Part shown: piece by piece, positions 28,683-40,591 of the stretch
Position numbering within the stretch: position 1 is the stretch's first letter
Layout of the letters: each line of letters starts with the position of its first letter
Origin: Paracoccaceae bacterium
GTDB taxonomy: Bacteria; Pseudomonadota; Alphaproteobacteria; Rhodobacterales; Rhodobacteraceae
Assembly (NCBI GenBank): GCA_030148225.1
Contig: JASBTX010000009.1
Span: forward strand, 1-64,000
Reading direction: 5' to 3'
Length of the DNA stretch: 64,000 bases
The notes under the pieces: model-generated
What the model was told of the DNA's origin: nothing
Database searches by the model: none
Seen by the model: only the letters and a program-made list of their open reading frames with translations
Translations under genes and position numbers: made by a program

Positions 28683-29449
28683 GACTTGATCCGGCCCCTG
28701 TTGACCTGACGGGCAAGACCTGTCTGGTGACCGGTGCCAATGGCGGCATCGGCGCGTCAACGGCCGCGCATTTTGCGGCGCTGGGTGCACGGGTGATGAC
28801 CACCGACCTGTCGGACCGGTTCGACGGCGAATGCGACAGTGATCATCGCGGCATTGATCTGCTGGACAATCAGGGATTGCAGGAATGTTGTGACTGGATT
28901 GCCGCCGAGACGCCGGACGTGGTTTTCAACAATGCTGCCATTTTCGACATGGGAAGTGTGCTGGATGCCGGGCTGGATCAGTTCGACAAGCTCTTTGGCC
29001 TCAATGTCCGCGCAATGTACGCGGTGATGCAGGCCGCCGCCCGTGCATTGGTATCGGCGGGCCGCTCCGGCTCCATCATCAACCTCGCCAGCCAGGCAGG
29101 TCATCGTGGCGAGGCGCTTGTCGCGCATTACTGCGCCACCAAGGCCGCCGTCATCAGCTATACCCAATCGGCGGCACTGGCACTGGCGCCGCATGGTATC
29201 CGCGTCAACGCGATCAGCCCCGGCGTCGTCGACACGCCGATGTGGGATAGCGTGGACGCCCTTTTTGCCCGCTTCGAAGGCAAGGAAATAGGCCAGAAAA
29301 AGCGTGAGGTCGGCGAAGCCGTGCCGCTGGGCTACATGGGTCGTCCCTTTGAAATCGCCCGCGCTGCTGTGTTTCTGGCGACCGATCAGTCCCAATATGT
29401 CACCGCCCAGACCATCAGCGTCGATGGCGGCAGTGTCCTGAGGTTCTGA
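28679..29449 (+). CDS. Short-chain dehydrogenase, polyol dehydrogenase-like
   Basis: CLVTGANGGIGASTAAHFAALGARV; SGSIINLASQAG; YCATKAAVISYTQSAALALAPHGIRVNAISPGVVDTPMW. Confidence 0.9.
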   Translation: MRLDPAPVDLTGKTCLVTGANGGIGASTAAHFAALGARVMTTDLSDRFDGECDSDHRGIDLLDNQGLQECCDWIAAETPDVVFNNAAIFDMGSVLDAGLDQFDKLFGLNVRAMYAVMQAAARALVSAGRSGSIINLASQAGHRGEALVAHYCATKAAVISYTQSAALALAPHGIRVNAISPGVVDTPMWDSVDALFARFEGKEIGQKKREVGEAVPLGYMGRPFEIARAAVFLATDQSQYVTAQTISVDGGSVLRF

Positions 29450-29452
29450 GCC

Positions 29453-30349
29453 ATGTCGATCATCCAGCCAGAGTTTGAATATGTCGACCGCGCGACCGAG
29501 ACCATCCGCTATCTGGAGCATGGCTGGCCGACCGAGCTCTGCCGCTGGCACAGCCACGAAGAATACGAACTCCACCTGATTGTCGCGACCCGGGGCAAAG
29601 CCTTTGTGGGTGACTATATCGGTGACTTTCAGCCGGGAGCGCTGTTCCTGACAGGCCCGAACCTGCCCCATAACTGGATCACGGATGAAATCACCAGTCC
29701 CCGGCCGGTCGAGATCAGGGACATGCTGGTGCAGTTCAGCCAGGACAGTATCGATCAGCTGACACTGGCCTTTCCCGAATTCACAGAGATGTCGGCCATG
29801 TGGGAACTGGCCAAATCGGGCATCGAATTCGTGGGTTTCGACCCGACATTCGCACGCGGGCATTTTGAACGCATTCGCAACACAAGGGGCGCGGAGCGCA
29901 TCGCGGCCTTCATTCGCTTTCTCGTGCGTGTGAATGAACATGCAGAAAAGCGCGCGCTTTCGGTGGTCAGCATGATGCAGCCCGAAGGCAACAGCCGACA
30001 GGCGCGCATCGCCGATGTCGTGGATCATATCATCCAGAACTACGCCGAGGAAATCTCGCTTGAGCAGGCCGCGGGCAAGGCAAATATGAGCGTGACGGCG
30101 TTCTCCCGGAATTTTCAGAAGGTAACCGGCAACAAATTCGTCGAATTCGTCAATCGCGTGCGGATCGGCCATGCCTGCTCGATGCTCTATGCGACCGACG
30201 ATCAGGTTTCGACCATTTGCTATGATGTCGGTTTTCAGAATCTGGCGAATTTCAACCGCCATTTCCTCAAGATGAAAAACATGACGCCGACAGCTTATCG
30301 CGAGCTCGCGCGCAGTGAACTTGTTCCGAAAGGAGCAGCATCGGCATGA
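29453..30349 (+). CDS. AraC-family transcriptional regulator
   Basis: EEISLEQAAGKANMSVTAFSRNFQKVTGNKFVEFVNRVRIGHACSMLYATDDQVSTICYDVGFQNLANFNRHFLKMKNMTPTAYR. Confidence 0.9.
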   Translation: MSIIQPEFEYVDRATETIRYLEHGWPTELCRWHSHEEYELHLIVATRGKAFVGDYIGDFQPGALFLTGPNLPHNWITDEITSPRPVEIRDMLVQFSQDSIDQLTLAFPEFTEMSAMWELAKSGIEFVGFDPTFARGHFERIRNTRGAERIAAFIRFLVRVNEHAEKRALSVVSMMQPEGNSRQARIADVVDHIIQNYAEEISLEQAAGKANMSVTAFSRNFQKVTGNKFVEFVNRVRIGHACSMLYATDDQVSTICYDVGFQNLANFNRHFLKMKNMTPTAYRELARSELVPKGAASA

Positions 30350-31761
30350 AACACCAACCCGTCATCTACAAGACGGTCTATGACCGCGCAGCCGTCACGG
30401 TTGGTATCGTGCACGTGGGATACGGCGCGTTTCACCGCGCACATCAGGCGGTCTATCTTGATGACTACATGCAGATCAGTGGCGATCTGCGCTGGGGAAT
30501 TGCCGCGATAAATCTGCGCCCATCGGAAAGCGATGCATTTGCCGCAGCCCAGAGATCGGGCGACGGGTATCTGGTCAAGACGACAGCGCCGGACGGCAAC
30601 CGCAGTTTTCGCACCGTCCGCGCTCATCAGGAATTTGCCGACTGGGCAGAGGATGCCGCTGCCGCCGAGGAATTGGTCGCGCGTGCCTCGGTACATGTCC
30701 TGTCGATCACCGTGACCGAAAGCGGATATTATCTGAATGACACCGGCGCGCTCAATGTCGATGACCCCGTTATCGCTCAGGAGATTTCGGGCGGCGCGGC
30801 GCGTTCGGTCTATGCCTTTTTGTCACGCGCACTTGCGCGGCGTCGGGCGGCTGGCGGTCCGGGCCTGACGATCCTCTGCTGTGACAACATCCGTTCAAAC
30901 GGCCGGATGCTGGAGACGAATTTCAAGACCTATCTGGCAGAAACGGGCCTTGACGAACTGTTGGATTGGGTCGCGGTTCACGTCACCTTTCCCTGCTCGA
31001 TGGTTGACAGGATCACACCGCGCGCAAATGAAATGCTGACAGACGAGGTTCAGGGCCTGTTGCCGGGCTCGGATCTGGCACCGATCCATGCCGAGGATTT
31101 TTCGCAATGGGTGCTCGAAAACAGGATGGCGGGCCCCTTTCCCGATTTGGCACAATCAGGCGTTCAGATCGTCGATAATGTCGATCCGTATGAAGAGGCC
31201 AAGATCAGGATCCTGAACGGTGGACATACTGGGCTGGCCTATCTGGGGGCACTGGCGGGCTACGAGACCTTTGATCAGGCGATGCGCGACCCCGCCCTGC
31301 GCGAACATTTCGACGGATGGGAATATCAGGAGGTTCTGCCGGGCCTCACGCTCGACCTGCCATTCGACAAGCAGGCCTATACCCAAAGCGTCGCCGAACG
31401 GTTCGGTAACGCGGCAATAGCGGATCAGTTGGGCCGGATATGTATGGATGGCTGGTCCAAGATGCCGATCTATGTGCGGCCGACGCTGGCGGCATGTCTG
31501 GCGTTGGGTATCACACCCAAATTCGGCTTTGACTGCATCGCCAGCTGGTATGTCTATGCCCGCCGCTTTGCCGCCGGGACAATGCCGATCACCTATCACG
31601 AACCCTATTGGGATTTGTTGCTGCCGCTTCTCGCGCGCGGGCAGGAAGATGCCTTTGCGCGGGTGCCGGTTCTTTGGGGTGATCTGCCGCAAACCTACTC
31701 AGAATTCGTGCCGGGGCTCATCTCGGCCATCGAAAGGATGGAAGAAAAATGGCCAGCTTGA
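30346..31761 (+). CDS. mtlK: Mannitol dehydrogenase-family protein, probable mannitol 2-dehydrogenase
   Basis: VGIVHVGYGAFHRAHQAVYLDDYM; CSMVDRITPRANEML; ILNGGHTGLAYLGALAGYETFD; within polyol operon. Confidence 0.85.
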   Translation: MKHQPVIYKTVYDRAAVTVGIVHVGYGAFHRAHQAVYLDDYMQISGDLRWGIAAINLRPSESDAFAAAQRSGDGYLVKTTAPDGNRSFRTVRAHQEFADWAEDAAAAEELVARASVHVLSITVTESGYYLNDTGALNVDDPVIAQEISGGAARSVYAFLSRALARRRAAGGPGLTILCCDNIRSNGRMLETNFKTYLAETGLDELLDWVAVHVTFPCSMVDRITPRANEMLTDEVQGLLPGSDLAPIHAEDFSQWVLENRMAGPFPDLAQSGVQIVDNVDPYEEAKIRILNGGHTGLAYLGALAGYETFDQAMRDPALREHFDGWEYQEVLPGLTLDLPFDKQAYTQSVAERFGNAAIADQLGRICMDGWSKMPIYVRPTLAACLALGITPKFGFDCIASWYVYARRFAAGTMPITYHEPYWDLLLPLLARGQEDAFARVPVLWGDLPQTYSEFVPGLISAIERMEEKWPA

Positions 31762-32783
31762 CGATTCAGGGCGTGTCGAAATCCTATGGTGATGTCGAGG
31801 TGATGCACGACATCGATCTCGATATTGCCGATGGAGAGTTTGTCGTATTTGTCGGCCCGTCGGGCTGTGGTAAATCCACGCTACTGCGGATGATTGCCGG
31901 GCTCGAGGATATTTCGGGCGGAACCGTTGCCATCGGCGATCAGGTCGTCAACGAGGTCGCACCGGCCAAAAGGGGTGTGGCCATGGTGTTTCAGACCTAT
32001 GCGCTCTATCCGCATATGAACGTTTACAAGAATATGGCGTTTGGCCTCAGGCAGGCAAAAATGCCCGAGGATGAAATCGACAAACGCGTGCGAGGCGCTG
32101 CAGAGGTCTTGCATATCACCGATTATCTGGATCGGACGCCGCGCGCGCTTTCGGGTGGTCAGCGACAGCGGGTCGCCATCGGGCGCGCCATCGTTCGCGA
32201 ACCCGAAGTGTTCCTGTTTGACGAGCCTCTTTCGAACCTTGATGCCGCGCTCAGGGTGCAGACCCGTCTGGAAATCGCCCGCCTGCACGAACGGTTGGGA
32301 TCAACCATGATCTATGTCACCCATGACCAGGTCGAGGCGATGACGCTGGCCGACAAAATCGTGGTACTGCGCGACGGCCGGATCGAGCAGGTAGGCTCTC
32401 CCATTGAACTTTATGAGCGGCCCCGGAACGCCTTTGTCGCGCAGTTTATCGGCAGTCCGAAGATGAATTTTTTCGAGGCGTCCACGCTGTCGGAAAATGC
32501 CGCCACCGCGCTGGGCATCACAATAGACGAGAGCGCCATTGTGGGCATCAGGCCCGAACATCTGAGGGTATGCGCCGAGGGGCAGGAGGCGATCCGCGCC
32601 AAGCTGGAACTGGTCGAGCATCTGGGTGAACACGTTCTGGTTCACATGATCGCGGATGACGGTACAGAGTTCATCACCAAAATGGAAAAACCGCCCCAAA
32701 CCGCCCGGGGGGATTATATCGCCTATTCGGCCGATCCCTCGCTGGTTCATCAGTTCGACAAGGCAAGCGGCCAGCGCAGATAG
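31749..32783 (+). CDS. Polyol ABC transporter ATP-binding protein
   Basis: Walker [34 protein letters not shown], Walker B VFLFDEPLSNLD. Confidence 0.93.
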   Translation: MASLTIQGVSKSYGDVEVMHDIDLDIADGEFVVFVGPSGCGKSTLLRMIAGLEDISGGTVAIGDQVVNEVAPAKRGVAMVFQTYALYPHMNVYKNMAFGLRQAKMPEDEIDKRVRGAAEVLHITDYLDRTPRALSGGQRQRVAIGRAIVREPEVFLFDEPLSNLDAALRVQTRLEIARLHERLGSTMIYVTHDQVEAMTLADKIVVLRDGRIEQVGSPIELYERPRNAFVAQFIGSPKMNFFEASTLSENAATALGITIDESAIVGIRPEHLRVCAEGQEAIRAKLELVEHLGEHVLVHMIADDGTEFITKMEKPPQTARGDYIAYSADPSLVHQFDKASGQRR

Positions 32784-32816
32784 CCGGGCCCCACCGGCGC
32801 CCCGATTTTCTGTCCT

Positions 32817-33953
32817 TCAGGTTTCGTACCTTTGGCTGAACTCAGCGCGGATCGCGTCGGTATGTTCCCCCAGCCGTGGCAATGGCTTTGCGGTGTCGCC
32901 GGTCGCCGATGCCTGTCCCGCCGGGCGCGGTACGGACACGGTTGCGCCGGTATCGAGCCTGACATCCAGACGGCGGAGTGCCGGATGGCTGCCCAGTTCG
33001 CTGACCGCGGTCTGACGGGACCATGCGATGCGCGCCGCCGCGCAGCGTTCTGCGGCCTCGTGGCAGGTCATCGCGGCGAATGCGGGCGAAATTTCCCGAT
33101 CCAATGCTTCGCGATGTACCACCCTGAGCGGATTGGTGGCGAAATCGGGATGATCGGCCAGATCGGGGCGGTGCAGCGCATCGCGACAGAGTGACTGCCA
33201 TTCTGCCGCTGTCTGTACGGCAATCAGAATGGTGCCATCGGCACAGTCAAAAGGCCCGTAGGGATAAATCACCGCATGGGCCAGCCCGTGGCGACCGGTT
33301 TCGATGCCGCCCTGCTCATGATGCAAAAGCGGCACCGCCATCCAGTCGGCCATAACGTCAAACATTGGCATCTCGATATGCTTTCCCCGCCCGGTCTGTT
33401 CGCGTTCGATCAGCGCCTCCAGAATGGCGGCATAGGCGTTCGAACCGGTGGCGATATCCGCGACCGAGACACCAACCTTGGACGGGGTGTCCGGCGTGCC
33501 GGTGACGGCGCTGACACCGCTTTCGGCCTGAACGAGAAGGTCATAGGCCTTCATCCCCGCATAAGCTGTGTCCTGACCATAGCCGACGATCGAGGTTACG
33601 ATCAGACGGGGATATTCACGCGACAATCGGGCATCGTCAAACCCAAGGTGTGACAACGCGCCCGGAGCCAGATTGCTTACAAGGATATCTGCACGGGCCA
33701 GCATCCGCGCCAACAGCTTGGCATCGTCATCTGTTCTCAGGTCCAATACAGCGCTTTCCTTACCCCGGTTGAGCCAGGTGAAATGCGCCGATGTGCCCTG
33801 TACGGCGGCATCATAATGGCGCGCCGTCTCGCCACCCGGGCGCTCGATCTTGATAACGCGCGCCCCGGCATCGGCAAGGCGCAATGTGCAAAGCGGTGCC
33901 GCAACGGCCTGCTCCAGCGATATGACAAGCCTGCCTTCCAGCGGGGCCATCAA
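32817..33953 (-). CDS. CaiB/BaiF-family (class III) CoA-transferase
   Basis: MMAPLEGRLVISLEQAVAAPLCTLRLADAGARVIKIERPGGETARHYD...FTWLNRGKESAVLDLRTDDD. Confidence 0.9.
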   Translation of the reverse strand: MMAPLEGRLVISLEQAVAAPLCTLRLADAGARVIKIERPGGETARHYDAAVQGTSAHFTWLNRGKESAVLDLRTDDDAKLLARMLARADILVSNLAPGALSHLGFDDARLSREYPRLIVTSIVGYGQDTAYAGMKAYDLLVQAESGVSAVTGTPDTPSKVGVSVADIATGSNAYAAILEALIEREQTGRGKHIEMPMFDVMADWMAVPLLHHEQGGIETGRHGLAHAVIYPYGPFDCADGTILIAVQTAAEWQSLCRDALHRPDLADHPDFATNPLRVVHREALDREISPAFAAMTCHEAAERCAAARIAWSRQTAVSELGSHPALRRLDVRLDTGATVSVPRPAGQASATGDTAKPLPRLGEHTDAIRAEFSQRYET

Positions 33954-35101
33954 TATGACCTCGGCATGCCCAGCACATGCTCGGCAAGATAGGACAGGAT
34001 CAGGTTGGTCGAAATGGGCGCCACCTGATAAAGCCGGGTTTCGCGGAATTTGCGTTCGACATCGTATTCCTCGGCAAAGCCGAACCCGCCATGTATCTGG
34101 ACGCAGGCATTTGCCGCCTCGAATGAGGCATCGGCAGCCAGAAGTTTGGCCATGTTGGCCTCGGCCCCCGGGTTCTGGCCGGCCTCGTAAAGGCGCAGTG
34201 CCTCGTCGACCATCAGCGCACTGGCGCGCATATTGGCATAGGCACGGGCGACGGGAAACTGCACGCCCTGATTGGCCCCGATGGCGCGGTCGAAAACCAC
34301 CCGCTCACCTGCGTATGTCACGGATTTGTCGATGAACCACCGGGCGTCGCCCACGCATTCGGCAGCGATCAGGATACGCTCGGCGTTCATTCCAGACAGG
34401 ATATAGCGAAAACCCTTGCCTTCCTCTCCGATCAGATTTCGCGCCGGTACGCGCAGATTGTCGAAAAACACCTCTGTCGTCGCGTGGTTCATCATTGTCC
34501 TGATGGGGCGGATCGTCAGGCCATGGCCAAGGGCATCGCGCAGATCAACAAGGATCACCGACAGGCCAGCCGTCTTTTTCGCGCCTGCCTCGCGGGGGGA
34601 CGTGCGCGCCAATAGCAGCATCAGGTCAGAATGCTCTGCACGGCTGGTCCAGATTTTCTGTCCATTGATGACGAAATCATCGCCATCGCGCGTGGCCGTC
34701 GTCTTTAGCGCGCCGGTATCGGTGCCGTTGGTGGGTTCGGTCACACCAAATGCCTGCAGGCGCAGCGCACCGGACGCGATCCGGGGCAGGTATTCCTGTT
34801 TTTGTTCCGCGGACCCATGCCTGAGAAGTGTACCCATCGTGTACATCTGCGCATGGCATGCCGCGGCGTTGCAGCCTTGGGCTTGCATTTCCTCAAGTAT
34901 CGCGGCGGCGGCGGACAGGGGCAGGCCCGCGCCGCCAAATTCCTCGGGGATCAGCACAGACAGCCACCCGGCATCGGTTAGCGCCTGCACAAATTCCGTG
35001 GGATAAGATTTTGACCGGTCCAACTCACGCCAGTACTTGCCCGGAAAGTCGCTACATAGTCTGGCGATGGCGTCGCGCAGCTCCGCATAGTCGTTTCGCA
35101 T
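33950..35101 (-). CDS. Acyl-CoA dehydrogenase family protein
   Basis: LRLQAFGVTEPTNGTDTGALKTTATRDGDDFVINGQKIWTSRAEHSDLMLLLART; QIHGGFGFAEEYDVERKFRETRLYQVAPISTN. Confidence 0.92.
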   Translation of the reverse strand: MRNDYAELRDAIARLCSDFPGKYWRELDRSKSYPTEFVQALTDAGWLSVLIPEEFGGAGLPLSAAAAILEEMQAQGCNAAACHAQMYTMGTLLRHGSAEQKQEYLPRIASGALRLQAFGVTEPTNGTDTGALKTTATRDGDDFVINGQKIWTSRAEHSDLMLLLARTSPREAGAKKTAGLSVILVDLRDALGHGLTIRPIRTMMNHATTEVFFDNLRVPARNLIGEEGKGFRYILSGMNAERILIAAECVGDARWFIDKSVTYAGERVVFDRAIGANQGVQFPVARAYANMRASALMVDEALRLYEAGQNPGAEANMAKLLAADASFEAANACVQIHGGFGFAEEYDVERKFRETRLYQVAPISTNLILSYLAEHVLGMPRSY

Positions 35102-35190
35102 TCGCCGTCCCCGGTAAGATCGGCGTCAGTCTAGGCTGCGATTCCGGAAATGAACAGGCAGGGTGTGCCGGAACACTTTTGCCTTTCTGT

Positions 35191-36756
35191 TCAGCGCTGG
35201 GCTGCGAATATGCCCGATGCCAACAGCGCGGGCAGTCGGCGGGTTTTGAACCGTCTGAGCGTTGTGGCCGCCCATTCCGGCCCGATCTCTGCCGTATTGA
35301 GCTTGCGCCGGACGGTGGGTTCGGACTGATATCTTTTGGCTAGCGCCAACAGCGCTGATGCGTGGTCTTCGGGCGCGTTCCCATCGATCGCAGTGGCACA
35401 GAGACCGTCGATCAACCCCAGCCTGAGCGCGGAACCCAGACAGGCCGAGGCCAGATAGACACGCCCGTCCGGGACAAGACGTTCGCTCAGGAATTCACGG
35501 TTCGTCGGTTGGGTCAGTGAAAGCGTGTCATTGTCAGTGACATCGACCGGGCAAAGCGGCTCGGCCAGCGGCACCACGTGGCCCAATGCGATCAGATCAT
35601 CAAGCGCCGCCAGAATTGCGGGCAACGCCTCGTCTGGCGTGGTGGTATGTTGCATCACCGCGTCAAATCGGCATCCATCCCCGGCCAGCAATCGTAGCAA
35701 CGCCCGATACGGCGCGCGACGCAGGTCGATCCGGCGCCGTCCAAGGGGTTGAACAGGTTTGACCTTTTGTCCCGAGGGCAACGCACCAAAGCGCATCGGG
35801 CCGAGGCAGTCGGTAATATGTCCGGGGTCGGACGTACAGGTGCCGCGGGCATAGACATCCCACCGGAAACCTTCATTCCGGATAAAGCTCGACAGCGCCT
35901 CTCGCTCGGTCGGGTCGTCGATGACCTCCAGCACTGGGGAAAAGCGTCGTGAGAGAAGGTTTTCAGGATTGTTCCGGTCAGGTCTGGCCGATCCGGCATA
36001 AGAAAACCCGAGCAGACCATATGTTGATGCGGTATCGGCAAAGAACTGCGGCTCAAAGGCGCTGTTGCCGAATTCGTGCAACAGGTACGCCAGGTCGCGC
36101 TGGCCGATTTTGTCGACACGCCGCTTTGCGGTTGGGTGGTCCTGAAAAAATTTTGCATTCAGCTCGGCAAGGTCCTCCAGCACCGCCAGACCTTCGGGCA
36201 CGGTCTGAGCGATTCCCCTCCCGCTCTTGCGGCCATGGCTGCGCATGACCTTCCAAAGCGGGATCAGTTTGGCCGCGCCCGGCATGGCGTTGTAACACTG
36301 ATACAGGATGCAACGCGGCCCGGCATGACGGTCAATGAAATCATGAATTTCTTCGCGGACATTCTGACCAACCCAGCTGTAGATGCCGTGCAGGGTGATG
36401 AAGTCAAACTCAGGGAAAGGCCGGCCCAGTGCCTCGGCAAACGAACAATCCAGAAAGGTCACGTTGTTCAGCCCGGCGCGCGCAGCGCTTTGGCGGGCAT
36501 TGTCGATATGTTCGGGATTGATATCGATGCCCCAGAAACGCGCATTCGGGAAACTCGCGGCCAGCATGTTGACGGTCACGCCGTTTCCGCAGCCCAGATC
36601 GACATAGCTGAATGCGCTGTCAGCAGCGGGCGGCCGAAAGCCTGCCCGGGCGGCAATGTATGACAGTAATGTCGGCGACTGATATTCGAAAAACCCCCAT
36701 GTATAGGGCAGTTCCAGCACATATCCGCCAGCCTCCGTATCTTCGGCGACCGTCAT
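35191..36756 (-). CDS. Class I SAM-dependent methyltransferase with C-terminal regulatory-type domain
   Basis: SYVDLGCGNGVTVNMLAASFPNARFWGIDINPEHIDNAR; long C-terminus resembling bacterial methyltransferase-regulatory-domain proteins. Confidence 0.8.
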   Translation of the reverse strand: MTVAEDTEAGGYVLELPYTWGFFEYQSPTLLSYIAARAGFRPPAADSAFSYVDLGCGNGVTVNMLAASFPNARFWGIDINPEHIDNARQSAARAGLNNVTFLDCSFAEALGRPFPEFDFITLHGIYSWVGQNVREEIHDFIDRHAGPRCILYQCYNAMPGAAKLIPLWKVMRSHGRKSGRGIAQTVPEGLAVLEDLAELNAKFFQDHPTAKRRVDKIGQRDLAYLLHEFGNSAFEPQFFADTASTYGLLGFSYAGSARPDRNNPENLLSRRFSPVLEVIDDPTEREALSSFIRNEGFRWDVYARGTCTSDPGHITDCLGPMRFGALPSGQKVKPVQPLGRRRIDLRRAPYRALLRLLAGDGCRFDAVMQHTTTPDEALPAILAALDDLIALGHVVPLAEPLCPVDVTDNDTLSLTQPTNREFLSERLVPDGRVYLASACLGSALRLGLIDGLCATAIDGNAPEDHASALLALAKRYQSEPTVRRKLNTAEIGPEWAATTLRRFKTRRLPALLASGIFAAQR

Positions 36757-38678
36757 GTCAGCGCCCAGGCGACCAGCTTGCGGACATCGCTATCCAGCGT
36801 GCTGCCCGAGGGATCGGGCAGGCGCAGGCGATCCTGCGACCGGAAGTTCTTGTGATCCGAATACCACGGGCGCTGATAGACGAGGCTAAGGATGGGGCGA
36901 ATCTGTGTGCTGTGATTTGCCAGCCCCTGATGAAACAGCCGTGAATCCATCAGATAACACGCGCCCGTACCAACCAGCGGATCGGCATGCGCCACATCCG
37001 CATAGTTTGAATATCCTTTCCGATGACTGCCCGGCCACAAACGTGTTGTACCGGTTTCACCGGTCAGCGGGATCAGCGGAATGATCAGCGCAATCGAAAA
37101 GCTGGGCAGATCATGGCCCGGCATCTCGGCGAAAAGGGGGGGATTGTCGCGATGAACACTCTGATCACCGGCACCGGGTGCCGAGGCCACCGCCGTCACG
37201 CTGCCGAGGATCAGATCGTCAGACAACAACGACCGCAACAGGGGCAACAAAAACGGCGATGCCAAGAGAGATGGCCGCGCCAGCTCATCCTCAAGTGTCG
37301 GTGTCACCATGAAGCGGCGATCCCCGACCCTTAGCGCTGCTCCCTGATCTATATCTTTTTGAAACGATTGAATTTCCTGCTGAAACCGTGTCAGGCAATC
37401 CGCGATCAGCCCGGGATCGAATACATCCCTGAGGACAAGCGTGCCAAATTCATCAAAGCGTTTTGTGGCCTTGTCCAGAGTGTCCGACTTCCATTCACCG
37501 GCTGATCGTTCTGCGTCTGAAAGGGTCAGGTCGAACGGGCCGAGATTTTGGCGAGCGTTTTCATCTTTTGGATTGCCGGGTGCCGGGGTGCTGGCACCTC
37601 CCGCGATGCGACGGGCCCGCGCGCTCCGACCCGCGCGGCGAAATGCTTGCCCGATGCCATCTGCCCGGTCCGGTTCACGGGTGGCCAGCAACTCGGTCAG
37701 GTCAAAGAGGTCGGAAATCCGCCGACGGACATTGCGCTTGATCGCGCTGCGCGAGGTTTTGCTCTCGACCCGGTAGGGCGCAAAAGCAGAGATATAGTGC
37801 ATGACGCCCGCAATCGAACTGGCACGCAGACAATCATCCAGATCACCCTTGGCAAAAGGGCTTTCCGCAAATGCCTGTCGATAAGCCTTCAGCGCCCGGG
37901 CGTCGCGCATGGTTGACGGGTTTTCGAATTCCGATCCCGCATCCAGCGCCCGGTGAACGCGGCGCGCGCCGCTGAACTGGGCATGCAGCGAAAAACCGGG
38001 CGGCGCCCATATCGCCTCATCCCAGTCAAAAATCACGATTGACCCGTCATCCCTTGCGGCCACATTGCGGGATCTGAGGTCACAGTGGTTGATCGTTGGC
38101 GGCAGGGCGTCGGCGCGGTCGAACAACGGCATCAGCAGGGGGCCAAGCGCGTGAAATACGGTGTAATAGCCCGCAACGGAAGCCGGGCTGAAATACCGGA
38201 AAGGGTTTCCGGGATTGGCGTCATCCCCGGTATCGGACGCCGCGGCGATCAGCGCCAGAAAGTTGCGATACGCCGCGCCGCAGGTCAGATGCGGCAGTTC
38301 ATCCGCCAGATCGGTATTGCCAAATGCGCGCACCTGCAGGCCACCATAGCAGGACAGAAGTGCGGTCTTTAACCCCTCATCCAGCGATCCACTCAGCACC
38401 GTCGCGTTGAAATCGGCATAGAGAAACAGACCACGCTCGGCCTGTGCATGGAGGAGGTGCGGGACGCAGTCACCCCCCACCGCCGACAGGGTGACAAGGT
38501 GGCGGCCTTGGCGGGCAGTCTCGTTGAACGCGACCTTGAGGTAACATGCACCATCTTTGGTCTCGATCCGATAGGTCCGTGCCCAAGGATGGTTGGTTAT
38601 CTGCTGATACGACTTTATCCCGACGTGCTCTGACGCCCAGGCAATCGCCTCTTCCTCGGAAAATCTGCTCTTGAGCAC
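36753..38678 (-). CDS. Fusion protein: APH/choline-kinase-like phosphotransferase + phytanoyl-CoA dioxygenase (PhyH)
   Basis: N-terminal NHCDLRSRNVAARDDGSIVIFDWDEA (kinase motifs); linker ASTPAPGNPKDE; C-terminal SVHRDNPPLF...WPGSHRKGY...RLFHQGLANHSTQIRPILSLVYQ (HxD...H, Arg). Confidence 0.85.
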   Translation of the reverse strand: MLKSRFSEEEAIAWASEHVGIKSYQQITNHPWARTYRIETKDGACYLKVAFNETARQGRHLVTLSAVGGDCVPHLLHAQAERGLFLYADFNATVLSGSLDEGLKTALLSCYGGLQVRAFGNTDLADELPHLTCGAAYRNFLALIAAASDTGDDANPGNPFRYFSPASVAGYYTVFHALGPLLMPLFDRADALPPTINHCDLRSRNVAARDDGSIVIFDWDEAIWAPPGFSLHAQFSGARRVHRALDAGSEFENPSTMRDARALKAYRQAFAESPFAKGDLDDCLRASSIAGVMHYISAFAPYRVESKTSRSAIKRNVRRRISDLFDLTELLATREPDRADGIGQAFRRAGRSARARRIAGGASTPAPGNPKDENARQNLGPFDLTLSDAERSAGEWKSDTLDKATKRFDEFGTLVLRDVFDPGLIADCLTRFQQEIQSFQKDIDQGAALRVGDRRFMVTPTLEDELARPSLLASPFLLPLLRSLLSDDLILGSVTAVASAPGAGDQSVHRDNPPLFAEMPGHDLPSFSIALIIPLIPLTGETGTTRLWPGSHRKGYSNYADVAHADPLVGTGACYLMDSRLFHQGLANHSTQIRPILSLVYQRPWYSDHKNFRSQDRLRLPDPSGSTLDSDVRKLVAWALT

Positions 38679-38759
38679 GCGGACCTCATTCGGTGTTCGC
38701 GTCGTGGCTAGCAGAATATTCTGTCCAAAATATGGAGGTCAGGCAGCCTTGTTCTTGCC

Positions 38760-40540
<1,781 letters not shown>

Positions 40541-40591
40541 TTATCTATAAGATCAAATTAGGATTATTATGATAAAGGCGACGTTTGTCTT

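Noticed and set aside
28757-30262. 501-aa minus-strand ORF
   Set aside because: Antisense to well-supported SDR and AraC genes; typical high-GC shadow ORF.
12653-31761. Two mannitol-dehydrogenase-family genes as a recent duplication
   Set aside because: Proteins differ clearly and sit in separate uronate and polyol operons; ordinary paralogues.
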